NCBI GenBank assembly: GCA_025758045.1
Contig: CP107208.1
Coordinates: 1,364,001 to 1,428,000 of the forward strand
DNA from: Oscillospiraceae bacterium
Lineage (GTDB): Bacteria > Bacillota > Clostridia > Oscillospirales > Ruminococcaceae
Direction of reading: 5' to 3'
DNA length: 64,000 nt
How positions within the stretch are numbered: the first letter of the stretch is position 1; each line of letters starts with the position of its first letter. This document shows, piece after piece, positions 16,058-24,423 of the stretch. A program made the translations under genes and the position numbers. A model generated the notes under the pieces. The model saw nothing but the letters and a program-made list of their open reading frames with translations, made no database searches and had not been told where the DNA came from.

Positions 16058-16088
16058 GCAAGCGGGTGCGCTTGGGGCACCGGCTTGC
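16058..16088 (+). promoter_or_regulatory. Leader hairpin of the LPKTG protein gene
   Basis: GCAAGC-GGTGC pairs with GCACC-GCTTGC around a short loop, ending 41 bases before the start codon and with no T tract behind it. It may be a 5' stabilising structure of a highly expressed message; this is inference. Confidence 0.35.
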
Positions 16089-16129
16089 AAAACGCTTTAG
16101 ATAAATTTTAAAGAATAGGAGAAATTAAC

Positions 16130-17968
16130 ATGCAGAAAACGAACTTTAAAACTCGTCTGCTGGCTCTGCTGACGGCTGTGTTCATGGTTATCATGTGCGT
16201 ACCGTTTGCAGCGTTTGCAGATGCAGCTGAAGTTACTGTTAGCTTTAACAGACTGAATTCCGATCCGGTTTACACTCCGTATCTGACCCAGGTTCTGACT
16301 GAGGCTAACCCGGAAGTCGTCGCCCCGGCTCTGCCCGAGGGCTACAATGCTTGGACTAGTGATAGCACGAGCAAGGTCCTGAAGGCTGGCGACAAGCTGA
16401 CCTATGCTGATGTTAAGGACACCAATGGCTATGTTAACTTCAACCCCGCAAAGGTTGAGGAAGAGAAGCCTGAGGTCAAGAAGACCGTCGAAATCAACCT
16501 GAACACTGACAATAACAAGGGTACTTTCGTTGGTTACGACGGTGCTGAGACCATCAGCTTCAAGAACCTGCCGGAGATCGGCGATCCTATTGCTCTGCCC
16601 GAGGTTAAGGCTAACGACGGCTACAAGTTCACTGGTTGGAAGGTCGAGGGTGCTGGCGAAGCTGGCCACCTGGACGCTAACGCCACTGAGTTTGGTTACA
16701 CCGGCGTTGCTCACTTCCCCAAGGACTCTAACGTTGGTTACGTCACTCTGACTGCTCAGTTCGAGGAAGTCAAGACCGAGCAGCCTGAAGAGACCAAGAA
16801 GACCGTTGAGATTTACCTGAACACCGATAACACCAAGGGTGTCTTCGTTGGTTACGACGGTGCTGAGACCATCAGCTTCAAGAACCTGCCGGAGATCGGC
16901 GATCCTATTGCTCTGCCCGAGGTTAAGGCTAACGACGGCTACAAGTTCACTGGTTGGAAGGTCGAGGGTGCTGGCGAAGCTGGCCACCTGGACGCTAACG
17001 CCACTGAGTTTGGTTACACCGGCGTTGCTCACTTCCCCAAGGACTCTAACGTTGGTTACATCACTCTGACTGCTCAGTTCGAGGAAGTCAAGACCGAGCA
17101 GCCTGAAGAGACCAAGAAGACCGTTTCCGTTACCATCACCACCAACAACGAGCAGGGTATCTTCCCCGACTACGACGGTCAGGAAGTTATCCACTTCGAT
17201 AACCTGGACCCCAACACCGACCAGCAGTTCGAGCTGCCCAAGGTCGAGGCTAAGCCTGGCTACGAGTTCATCGGCTGGCATGTGAATGGTAATGAAGTGG
17301 GCGCTTGGGATGCCGACGCTAAGACCTTCGGCATCACTGGTCTGGCTCATTTCGAGAAAGGTTCCAACGTTGGTTACCTGACCATCGCTGCTGTCTACAA
17401 GGCAAAGACCGAGCGCACTGTTGAGGTCACCTTCTCTGTTGACCCCGATAAGGGCGAGTTCGAGAAGAACGACCTGTACACCAGCCCCGCTGCCAACGTC
17501 AAGAAGCTGACTGCCACCGAGTTCGATGGCACCCAGTATGCTATCCCCACCGTTAAGGCTAAGGCTGGCTACAAGTTCGTTGGTTGGAAGGGCCAGGGCG
17601 CTGACGTTATCGCTTGGAACGCCGAGGCTAAGACCTTCGGTGTGACCGGCCTGTGCTTCTTCAACGGCGACGATGCCACCACTGGCTACGCTACCGTTGA
17701 GGCTGTCTTCGAGAAGGTCGAGGACAAGAAGAACGACAACAGCTCTTCTTCCTCCAGCTCTTCCTCTTCCAGCAACAAGACCACCACTGCCTCCAGCAAG
17801 GCTGAGCAGAAGGTCGTCAAGGCTGCCGCTGCCCCGGCTAACACCACCAAGGTTCTGCCCAAGACCGGTGCTTCTAATGTTGCTCCGCTGCTCGGCGGCA
17901 GCCTGGCAGTTGTTGCCCTGCTGATGGGCTACGGCGTTTACAGCCTCGTTCTGCGCAAGAAGGACTAA
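16130..17968 (+). CDS. LPKTG-anchored tandem-repeat surface protein
   Basis: A 612-residue protein. Signal peptide 1-30 (AFA), then an N-terminal unit and four repeats of about 100 residues (from roughly residues 118, 224, 330 and 435), each with a TGWK or IGWH motif in the middle and a VGYxTLxAQF-type end. They recall InlB/Listeria-Bacteroides-type beta-grasp repeats. Repeats 1 and 2 have a 318-bp period and are almost identical in DNA. A Ser-rich stretch (11 Ser) and an Ala-rich linker lead to LPKTG at 576-580, a hydrophobic segment and the tail RKKD. Codons are strongly biased to GCT/GTT as in the glycolytic genes, unlike the pilus genes, which suggests very high expression. The ligand is unknown. 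Confidence 0.88.
   Translation: MQKTNFKTRLLALLTAVFMVIMCVPFAAFADAAEVTVSFNRLNSDPVYTPYLTQVLTEANPEVVAPALPEGYNAWTSDSTSKVLKAGDKLTYADVKDTNGYVNFNPAKVEEEKPEVKKTVEINLNTDNNKGTFVGYDGAETISFKNLPEIGDPIALPEVKANDGYKFTGWKVEGAGEAGHLDANATEFGYTGVAHFPKDSNVGYVTLTAQFEEVKTEQPEETKKTVEIYLNTDNTKGVFVGYDGAETISFKNLPEIGDPIALPEVKANDGYKFTGWKVEGAGEAGHLDANATEFGYTGVAHFPKDSNVGYITLTAQFEEVKTEQPEETKKTVSVTITTNNEQGIFPDYDGQEVIHFDNLDPNTDQQFELPKVEAKPGYEFIGWHVNGNEVGAWDADAKTFGITGLAHFEKGSNVGYLTIAAVYKAKTERTVEVTFSVDPDKGEFEKNDLYTSPAANVKKLTATEFDGTQYAIPTVKAKAGYKFVGWKGQGADVIAWNAEAKTFGVTGLCFFNGDDATTGYATVEAVFEKVEDKKNDNSSSSSSSSSSSNKTTTASSKAEQKVVKAAAAPANTTKVLPKTGASNVAPLLGGSLAVVALLMGYGVYSLVLRKKD
16500..17125 (+). repeat. Near-identical 318-bp tandem repeat within the LPKTG gene
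   Basis: The unit starting TGGTTACGACGGTGCTGAG at 16531 recurs at 16849 with almost no differences over the following 260 bases. Such a repeat can expand or contract by recombination. Confidence 0.9.
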
Positions 17969-18116
17969 GATAAACCTTTGACCCCCTGCGCCCTTTGGGC
18001 GTAACGGATATTGGTTTACCTAAAATTGTGTGGTTTCCCCATAGGGTAGCGGTACCCAATGCTGCCGCTCCTGGGTGGGCGCGCTAGCATCCACCAAACC
18101 CGATGCGATTCAACAC

Positions 18117-18188
18117 AAAAACACCCCCGCACGGATTCATACCGTGCGGGGGTGTTGTCGTTATAAAGGCTCCCCTCAAGGGGAGCCA
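18117..18188. terminator. Bidirectional terminator plus GGCTCCCCT palindrome
   Basis: AACACCCCCGCACGG pairs with CCGTGCGGGGGTGTT (15 bp) and has A/T tracts on both sides; it is followed by the GGCTCCCCT/AGGGGAGCC palindrome also seen at 14100. It separates the convergent LPKTG and GH3-like genes. The preceding 17969-18116 shows nothing else recognisable. Confidence 0.85.
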
Positions 18189-18194
18189 TTTGAA

Positions 18195-19745
18195 TCATCC
18201 AAAATTCAGCCCCAAACTTGCCCTAATATCCCGGCTGGTGTGGCCCAGGCGGAGGAGATAACGGCCGGGGGCGGCGTACCAGGCATGGCGGGCGGGGTCA
18301 TAGTGGGCCAGGTCCCGGGGCGTCAGGGTAAAGTCCACCTTGCGCTCCTCGCCGGGGTCCAGCCAAACCTTGCTGAAACCCCGCAAAACCTGCGGCACCC
18401 GGCCGCCCGCAATGGGCGTGCCGGTTTCATCGCTTACATACAGCTGCACGGTCTCGGCCCCGCGCACGGCCCCGCTGTTTTTTACGGTGACCGATACCGT
18501 GACCGTACTGTCCCCGGCCAGGACATCGGCAGACAGGCGGGCACTGCGGTACACAAACCCGGTGTAGCTCATGCCGTGGCCAAAGGGCCAGCGCACCGGC
18601 ATACGGCGGGCATCGTACCAGCGGTAACCCACGTATACGCCCTCCCGGTAGTCGGCCGTGCGGCCGTCACCGGGGTAGTCCAGGTAGCAGGGGGTGTCCT
18701 CCAGCCGCAGGGGCCAGGTCTCGGGCAGGCGGCCGCTGGGGTTGGCGTCCCCCCACAGCAGGGCGTCGGTGGCTTCGCCTACGCCCTCGCCCGCCAAATA
18801 CATACATAGCACCGCCGAAACATCCCCCGCCCACGGGCACTCCACAGGTGTACCGGTATGCAGCACCACTACGGTGTTTTTCTGCACCGCCGCAATGCGG
18901 GCGATCAGGTTGTTCTGGCAGTCCGGCAGGCGCAGGGTGCGGCGGTCGGCATCGGGGCTGACGAAACTTTCCGGCAGGCCCGCAAACACTACGGCTACAT
19001 CGGCGTGCACCGCCGCCGATACCGCCCGCAGGAATTCGCCCTCGTCCCGCTCGTCCCTGTTGGCGGGAAAGCCCGTCACATACCCCACGCGGCGGCCTTT
19101 CAGCAGCGCGGCGTCCAGCGCACCGATGGCCGCAGGGGTGGGCTGACCCTCGCCATAATAGCGCGGGGTCTCGGCAAACGCGCCGATGTACGCCACCCGC
19201 TGCCCGGCCTTGAGCGGCAGTGCGCCCAAATTCTGCACCAGCACGCCGCACTGTGCGGCTAGCTGCACCGCCAGCGCGTGGGTGGGTGCGGTGGACGGTG
19301 TATCGTTGGTTTTGGCGGCGGGCTGCGGCAAAAGCGCGGCGGCGGCCTCGGCCAGGGGTACGCCGTTCAGCGTGCCGCTGCCGTACCGCACCCCCTGCGG
19401 CCCGGCCTGCAGGGACGCAGCGGCGGGCGGCAGGTAGATCTCCTGCAGTGTGCGCTCATCTACGCGGCGGTCCGGGGCGTCGGTGACCTGGCTGCAGCAC
19501 AGCAGCGGCCCCACCACGGCATTTTGTGCGCCGCCCACAACCGCTGCCGCCAGCACGGCGGTCAGGTGCGGGTCCTCACTGAACATGGCAAAATTGCGGC
19601 CGCACAGCGGGCTGCGCTTGATGTTGGGGTCGACCTCCGCCTGCCCCTGCGCCGCGCCCACGCTGCGCGCCAGGGCAGGGTCAAAGCTGGCCGCCACGGC
19701 ACACGCCGCCGGCAGCACCACACCCGCCTTTTGCTGAACGGACAT
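18195..19745 (-). CDS. GH3-like protein with collapsed catalytic barrel
   Basis: A 516-residue protein. The start at 19745 is set by AAGGAG nine bases upstream; the frame extends further but overlaps the response regulator gene. The C-terminal two thirds are an intact GH3_C sandwich and fibronectin-III-like domain (GALPLKAGQRVAYIGAFAE, WPFGHGMSYTGF, KVDFTLTPRDLAHYD). The N-terminal barrel, normally about 280 residues or more, is cut to about 150. It keeps ACAVAASFDPALAR, NIKRSPLCGRNF and FSEDPHL, but the region with the KH(F/Y) motif and the catalytic Asp motif (SDW) is missing. GH3 enzymes remove glucose, xylose or similar residues; this one should not hydrolyse glycosides. It may be a decaying gene or a repurposed binding protein. 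It has no signal peptide. Confidence 0.8.
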   Translation of the reverse strand: MSVQQKAGVVLPAACAVAASFDPALARSVGAAQGQAEVDPNIKRSPLCGRNFAMFSEDPHLTAVLAAAVVGGAQNAVVGPLLCCSQVTDAPDRRVDERTLQEIYLPPAAASLQAGPQGVRYGSGTLNGVPLAEAAAALLPQPAAKTNDTPSTAPTHALAVQLAAQCGVLVQNLGALPLKAGQRVAYIGAFAETPRYYGEGQPTPAAIGALDAALLKGRRVGYVTGFPANRDERDEGEFLRAVSAAVHADVAVVFAGLPESFVSPDADRRTLRLPDCQNNLIARIAAVQKNTVVVLHTGTPVECPWAGDVSAVLCMYLAGEGVGEATDALLWGDANPSGRLPETWPLRLEDTPCYLDYPGDGRTADYREGVYVGYRWYDARRMPVRWPFGHGMSYTGFVYRSARLSADVLAGDSTVTVSVTVKNSGAVRGAETVQLYVSDETGTPIAGGRVPQVLRGFSKVWLDPGEERKVDFTLTPRDLAHYDPARHAWYAAPGRYLLRLGHTSRDIRASLGLNFG

Positions 19746-19877
19746 AGAAATAACGCTCCTTTTTTTGGAATATTGTTCATTATAGCACACGAAACATGGT
19801 AAAATAAAGGGAAAAAGCCGAATTGTAACAAGTCGTACACAACTGCCCGCTACACTGGGGGTGGAAAGGGGATAAAC

Positions 19878-20531
19878 ATGACAAAAGTGCTGATCGCTGA
19901 GGACGAGCGGCCCATCGCCCGCCTGCTGGAAATGAACCTGACCCGCGCCGGGTACGTATGCACCCTGGCGCCCGACGGCCTGACCGCCGCCGATCTGATC
20001 GAGAAAAGCGACTACGACCTGGCCCTGCTGGACATCATGCTGCCCGGCCTGGACGGCTACGCCCTGCTGGATTACCTGCGCCCCCAGGGTGTGCCCGTGA
20101 TATTTTTGACCGCCAAGGCCGCCGTGAAGGACCGCGTGCTGGGCCTGCGGCTGGGTGCGGATGATTACATTGTAAAACCCTTTGCCATGGACGAGCTGAT
20201 GGCCCGCATGGAGATGGTGCTGCGCCGCGCCGGCAAGGGCGGCCACCAGCTGCAGGCCTTTGATGTGACGCTGGACAGCGCCGCCCACATGGTTTTGCAG
20301 CGCGGCCAGCCCGTGGAGCTGACCCCGCGGGAGTTTGCCCTGCTGGAGCAGCTGATGCGCAACCGCGGGGCGGCCATTTACCGCGATACCCTGATGGAGC
20401 GCGCCTGGGGCGGCGACGCCGAGACCACCCGCGCGGTGGATACCTATATTACCAGATTGCGCAAAAAGCTGAACTGGGGCGATAAGATCGAGACCGTTTA
20501 CCAGATCGGCTACCGGTTAAAGCAAGAATGA
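19878..20531 (+). CDS. OmpR/PhoB-family response regulator
   Basis: A 217-residue two-domain regulator. Receiver domain 1-115 has the acidic pair in EDERP, phospho-acceptor Asp52 (LLDIMLPG), Thr in FLTAKA and Lys in VKPF. The winged-helix DNA-binding domain covers about 125-217 (ELTPREFALLEQLM; RAVDTYITRLRKKL). It heads a four-gene operon with its kinase and two exported proteins. It is closely similar to the regulator at 27973-28626. The signal and regulon are unknown. Confidence 0.95.
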   Translation: MTKVLIAEDERPIARLLEMNLTRAGYVCTLAPDGLTAADLIEKSDYDLALLDIMLPGLDGYALLDYLRPQGVPVIFLTAKAAVKDRVLGLRLGADDYIVKPFAMDELMARMEMVLRRAGKGGHQLQAFDVTLDSAAHMVLQRGQPVELTPREFALLEQLMRNRGAAIYRDTLMERAWGGDAETTRAVDTYITRLRKKLNWGDKIETVYQIGYRLKQE

Positions 20532-20571
20532 GGCCCGACGACCGCCCCACTGCGGGGCCGGGAGGTACATG

Positions 20572-21918
20572 ATGAAATTTGCCCACAAGATGATCTGCCT
20601 GCTGGTGCTGGTGCTTAGTGCATCCTTTGGGCTGGGCGGGTGCTGGCTGCTGTACAGCGATTTTGCCGTGCAGCGCCGTACCGTTCTGACCGCTGACGCC
20701 GCCCTGCACAGCCAGATCTGCACCGACGTGCAGACCGACCTGCTGGATCGCCAGCGCCGCGGGCTGGAGATGGGCGGCGCCGTGGCGGCCGCGCGGCTGG
20801 CCCTGCACCAGCAACCCGCCGCCCTGTGGCAGGGGGAGGAGCTGGTCAGCAGCAACATCCCGGTAGACGTAACCGCCCCGCTGGCGGACGGCACCATGAC
20901 GACGGTGCGGTCCGGCGGGGGTACTTACGCCCTGTTTGCCAGCGAGCTGCAGGGCGGCTACCGCATTGTGACGGCCTACGACCTGACCGCGCTGTATACA
21001 TCCCGCGCCGCGGCGGTGCGGCGCTTTTTGGGGCTGGAGGCTGTGGTGCTGGCGGCGGCTGCCCTGGTCACAGCACTGCTGGCCCGCCAGATGACCCGCC
21101 CGCTGCAAATTTTGCGGACCGCCAGCGCGGAGATCGCAGGCGGCGACTACGACCGCCGCACCGCCCTGCATACCGGCGACGAGCTGGAAAACGTCAGCCA
21201 GAGCTTTGACAAAATGGCCGATGCTGTGCAGGAAAAGATCGCGGATCTGCAGGTGGATGTCCAGCGGCGGGAGGACTTTATGGGCGCGTTCGCCCACGAG
21301 CTGAAGACGCCGATGACCTCGATCATCGGCTACGCCGATATGCTGCGCACCTTGCAGATCGACCCCGCCGAGCAGCACGAGGCCGCCGGGGCCATCTACC
21401 ACGAGAGCCGCCGCCTGGAGGCGCTGAGCTACAAGCTGCTGTCGCTGCTTTCGTTGAGCGATGAACGGCTGGAGCTTGCCCCTGTGGACCTGACCGACCT
21501 GTGGCCGCGGCTGCGGATGGCCTGCCCCCAGGTGCCGCTGCTGACGCCCCAGGGCGGGGCTGTGGTGCACGGCGATGCGGACTTGCTGCTGGACCTGCTG
21601 TGCAACCTGGTGCAAAATGCCGCCAAAGCCAGCCCGGCAGGAATGCCCGTCACGGTGCTGCTGGCCGATGCGGGGGACACCGTGGCGCTGACCGTGCAGG
21701 ACCACGGCTGCGGCATCCCGGCGGATAAGCTGGCCCGCGTGACCGAGCCGTTTTACATGGTGGATAAATCCCGCGCCCGCAAGCAGGGCGGCAGCGGCAT
21801 GGGCCTGGCCCTTTGCCAGCGCATTGCCGCCGTGCATGGCGGGACGCTGCAAATCAGCAGCCAGGTGGGCGTGGGCACCGCCGTTACCGTTACCCTGCCC
21901 AAGGAGGTGCAGCCATGA
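20572..21918 (+). CDS. Sensor histidine kinase (partner of 19878 regulator)
   Basis: A 448-residue membrane kinase: TM1 at about residues 8-28, an extracytoplasmic sensor region of about 110 residues, TM2 near 148-170, HAMP (ARQMTRPLQILRTASAEIAGGDY), HisKA with His242 (FAHELKTPMTSIIGY) and HATPase_c with N box (NLVQNAAKAS), G1 (DHGCGIP), F box and G2 (GGSGMGLALCQ). Of two adjacent ATGs I take 20572, six bases behind GGAGG; 20569 is too close. It phosphorylates the adjacent regulator. Its end overlaps the next gene by four bases. It is paralogous to the kinase at 26605-27909. Confidence 0.94.
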   Translation: MKFAHKMICLLVLVLSASFGLGGCWLLYSDFAVQRRTVLTADAALHSQICTDVQTDLLDRQRRGLEMGGAVAAARLALHQQPAALWQGEELVSSNIPVDVTAPLADGTMTTVRSGGGTYALFASELQGGYRIVTAYDLTALYTSRAAAVRRFLGLEAVVLAAAALVTALLARQMTRPLQILRTASAEIAGGDYDRRTALHTGDELENVSQSFDKMADAVQEKIADLQVDVQRREDFMGAFAHELKTPMTSIIGYADMLRTLQIDPAEQHEAAGAIYHESRRLEALSYKLLSLLSLSDERLELAPVDLTDLWPRLRMACPQVPLLTPQGGAVVHGDADLLLDLLCNLVQNAAKASPAGMPVTVLLADAGDTVALTVQDHGCGIPADKLARVTEPFYMVDKSRARKQGGSGMGLALCQRIAAVHGGTLQISSQVGVGTAVTVTLPKEVQP

Positions 21919-22847
21919 AACTGTGGAAGAAACCCCGCCTTGCGGCGGCCCTCTGCGCGGTGGTGGTGCTGGTCTGCGCCGCCGCCCCGGCGGTGTTCCT
22001 CTCGGTAGTGGATGCCGCCAGCCTGGGGCACAGCCAGGCCGTGGCCGACCCCTACACGGCGCCCACCCCCACGGCGGACGACTACTACCTGCTGCGGCAG
22101 CTCAGCGCCCGGCAGCTGACCCAAAGCAAATATACCTTCCAGCCCGGCGATACCGGGCAGGAGCGCAAGCCGTTGATCTACTACAACAATCAGGCCAACG
22201 ACCTGACCGATATGACAAACGGCTGGGACTATGTGGATACCGTGAACACCGCCCTGCAAAGCCTGGCCGATGCCGGGGCGATCTCTCAGGCGTGGGCCGA
22301 CTATGCCGCCGATTGGTACAGCACTGAGGAGACCACCCTGACGACCTACGATGAGAGGCAATACAGCCTGACCGTGCCCTATTACAGCGTCGACAGCCTG
22401 GGCCTTGTGACCTTTAAGCGGTTTGCTGTGCAAAACGGCGTGCCCACCACCCTGATGGCCCTGAAAATGGACAGCCGCACCGGGCAGGTGTATTCTTTTT
22501 GGCTGTCCACCCCGGCGGATTCTGCCGCCGCCCACGACCCGGAGTCTCTGCCCAAGGAAGCCGCCTTGCGCGCCTTTGCCGACCAGGCCGGGCTGACCAG
22601 CCTGGGGGATTGGACCTGGCGGGAGGACCTGACCTACCCCCGGGCCATCTACAGCCTGAACGGACAGGCGCTGGTGGCCGCTGCGTCGGGCGCCTACACC
22701 GTCGATGATTACTTTACCTACAGCGGCGCTACGTCGGACCGCTGGTATGTCAGCATTGAACTTTCGCTGTGCGCCGAGGCGAACCTGCCGCTGCGCATGC
22801 AGGATAACACAACGAACTTGGAAAAGGAGGCAAACCCCGATGCGTAA
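21915..22847 (+). CDS. Exported protein coupled to a two-component system
   Basis: A 310-residue protein of no family I recognise. One hydrophobic segment (residues 9-30) anchors or exports it; the rest is soluble and rich in Asp/Thr/Tyr, with a region DYYLLRQLSARQLTQ near 55 and a probable alpha/beta C-terminal part (YSLTVPYYSVDSLGL, TGQVYSFWLSTP). The start overlaps the kinase stop (ATGA). Position and topology suggest that it modulates the kinase on the outer face of the membrane, as the accessory proteins YycH/YycI do for WalK; this is inference from context only. Confidence 0.75.
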   Translation: MKLWKKPRLAAALCAVVVLVCAAAPAVFLSVVDAASLGHSQAVADPYTAPTPTADDYYLLRQLSARQLTQSKYTFQPGDTGQERKPLIYYNNQANDLTDMTNGWDYVDTVNTALQSLADAGAISQAWADYAADWYSTEETTLTTYDERQYSLTVPYYSVDSLGLVTFKRFAVQNGVPTTLMALKMDSRTGQVYSFWLSTPADSAAAHDPESLPKEAALRAFADQAGLTSLGDWTWREDLTYPRAIYSLNGQALVAAASGAYTVDDYFTYSGATSDRWYVSIELSLCAEANLPLRMQDNTTNLEKEANPDA

Positions 22848-24276
22848 AATGTGGAGCTTTTTGCTGGCCGCCCTGGCCCTGACCGGCTGTGCCGCCGCCC
22901 CGGCGGATGCACTGCCTGCCGCCGAGACCGCCGAGATGACTGCGACGGAGACCGAAGAAACTGCTGCCCAGCCGGTCGGATTTACTGTGGGCAACCTGAG
23001 CGAGGTCCCCAACACCTGCGGCGGCTACTGGGGCTGGAACACAGGCGACGCCTATTATGAGATTGCACGGCTGGATGATGAAAATGACCAGGAAAGCATG
23101 CACGCCCTGCTGCTGAAGACCGACTACGCCACCGCCCAGCAAACCGTGCTGTGCAATGTGCCCGGCTGCACCCATGACAATGCCGCCTGTCCCGCCTGGC
23201 TGGAGGATTGGGCACGCACCGACGTGCTGGTGATGCCAAGCGGCATCTACCTGTCTTACGCGGGGCTGGATGATACTTCCCCCTGGGAGCAGGTGGAAAA
23301 AGCGTGCCGGGATGATTTCGAGCAGGGCAATGTGAAAAATTTTGCCGATGAGGAAGCCTACATCGACTACTGCCGCCATAACTATGAGCTGAGCAGCCGC
23401 CCCTCCAGCATCGAAAAGCTGAACGACGATCTGACCGCCCGCGAAACGGTGCTGACCTTTGACCCGTCCCTGCTGGGCAGCGGTTACTTTGCTTACTGTG
23501 ATGAGAATGCGCTGTACGCAAAAGAATATTCTGACGCAAACAGGAGCCGCATCCTCCGGCTGGACCTGACCACCGGCGAATGGAGCACCCTCCCACTGAA
23601 TCTGGGTGAACAGGTGCGGGGCGTGAACGGACACCGCTTTTTGACCTCGCGCCTGCTGACAGATGCCCCGCTGCCGGACTATAACGACTACGAAGCCTAT
23701 AATGCCGCCCTGCAGAACGCTCGGAGCGAGCTTGTCTGGCTGGACCCCGCGACCATGCAGCGGGAAAAGATCTGCGAGACGGAACGCCTTGACGGTAGTA
23801 CGATCTATGTAAAAATATACAACGACCGCGTCTATGTGCAGGATAACCCCCAGGAACGCAGCGAGTACGGCACCAGCTACAGCCTGAGCTACTACAGCAA
23901 AGACCACCAGCACACGGTGCTGATCGATACGCTGCCCATGAACCTGTATCTGCCCTCCACAGACAATGGCTTTATGCCGATGTTTGGCAGCGAGGAGCGC
24001 GGCTGGATCTGGGCCCAGGATTATACCGGCAATGGCGAGATCAATTATTTAATTGACCTGGATACCGGCGAAATGCACACCATGACCCAGACCCAGTACC
24101 GGGACGGCATGTACATGGGCGTAAGCCTGATGGCCCAGACCAACGACGGCCGTTGGATGGTAGGGTATAAACCCCATAGCAATACGCATAACGACCGCTG
24201 CGATTACGGCTTCATCGACCCGCAGGAATTTTGGAACGGCGGCGAAAATTATACTCCTGTGCAGATGTGGGATTAA
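22840..24276 (+). CDS. Large lipoprotein of two-component operon
   Basis: A 478-residue predicted lipoprotein: signal 1-16, lipobox LTGC (Cys17), a Thr/Glu-rich spacer to about 45, then a globular body. A cysteine cluster CNVPGCTHDNAACPAW at about 102-117 recurs in this kind of clostridial lipoprotein. Later segments alternate short beta strands with DLDTGEM, LDLTTGEW and similar turns, suggestive of a beta-propeller. AAAAGGAGG nine bases upstream fixes the start; it overlaps the preceding gene by eight bases. The function is unknown. It may be the main output or ligand-binding component of the signalling operon. Confidence 0.75.
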   Translation: MRKMWSFLLAALALTGCAAAPADALPAAETAEMTATETEETAAQPVGFTVGNLSEVPNTCGGYWGWNTGDAYYEIARLDDENDQESMHALLLKTDYATAQQTVLCNVPGCTHDNAACPAWLEDWARTDVLVMPSGIYLSYAGLDDTSPWEQVEKACRDDFEQGNVKNFADEEAYIDYCRHNYELSSRPSSIEKLNDDLTARETVLTFDPSLLGSGYFAYCDENALYAKEYSDANRSRILRLDLTTGEWSTLPLNLGEQVRGVNGHRFLTSRLLTDAPLPDYNDYEAYNAALQNARSELVWLDPATMQREKICETERLDGSTIYVKIYNDRVYVQDNPQERSEYGTSYSLSYYSKDHQHTVLIDTLPMNLYLPSTDNGFMPMFGSEERGWIWAQDYTGNGEINYLIDLDTGEMHTMTQTQYRDGMYMGVSLMAQTNDGRWMVGYKPHSNTHNDRCDYGFIDPQEFWNGGENYTPVQMWD

Positions 24277-24355
24277 GAAAATAAAGTCTGTCGTTCTGCG
24301 GTAAACATACGGGCATCTGCTACAAACAATATTTTTAAAAATGCCTGCAAAAACC

Positions 24356-24384
24356 TTGCAAAATTATGCACATGGTGCTACTAT
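24356..24384 (+). promoter_or_regulatory. Predicted gdhA promoter
   Basis: TTGCAA (24356-24361), a 17-base spacer and TACTAT (24379-24384). The start codon is 40 bases further on. Confidence 0.5.
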
Positions 24385-24423
24385 AAACTCGGTGAAAGAA
24401 TTATATAAAGGAGTGTTACCACT

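Noticed and set aside
19746..20288. N-terminal extension of the GH3-like frame
   Set aside because: It lies opposite the response regulator gene and upstream of a good ribosome-binding site at 19745; the extension has no family resemblance.
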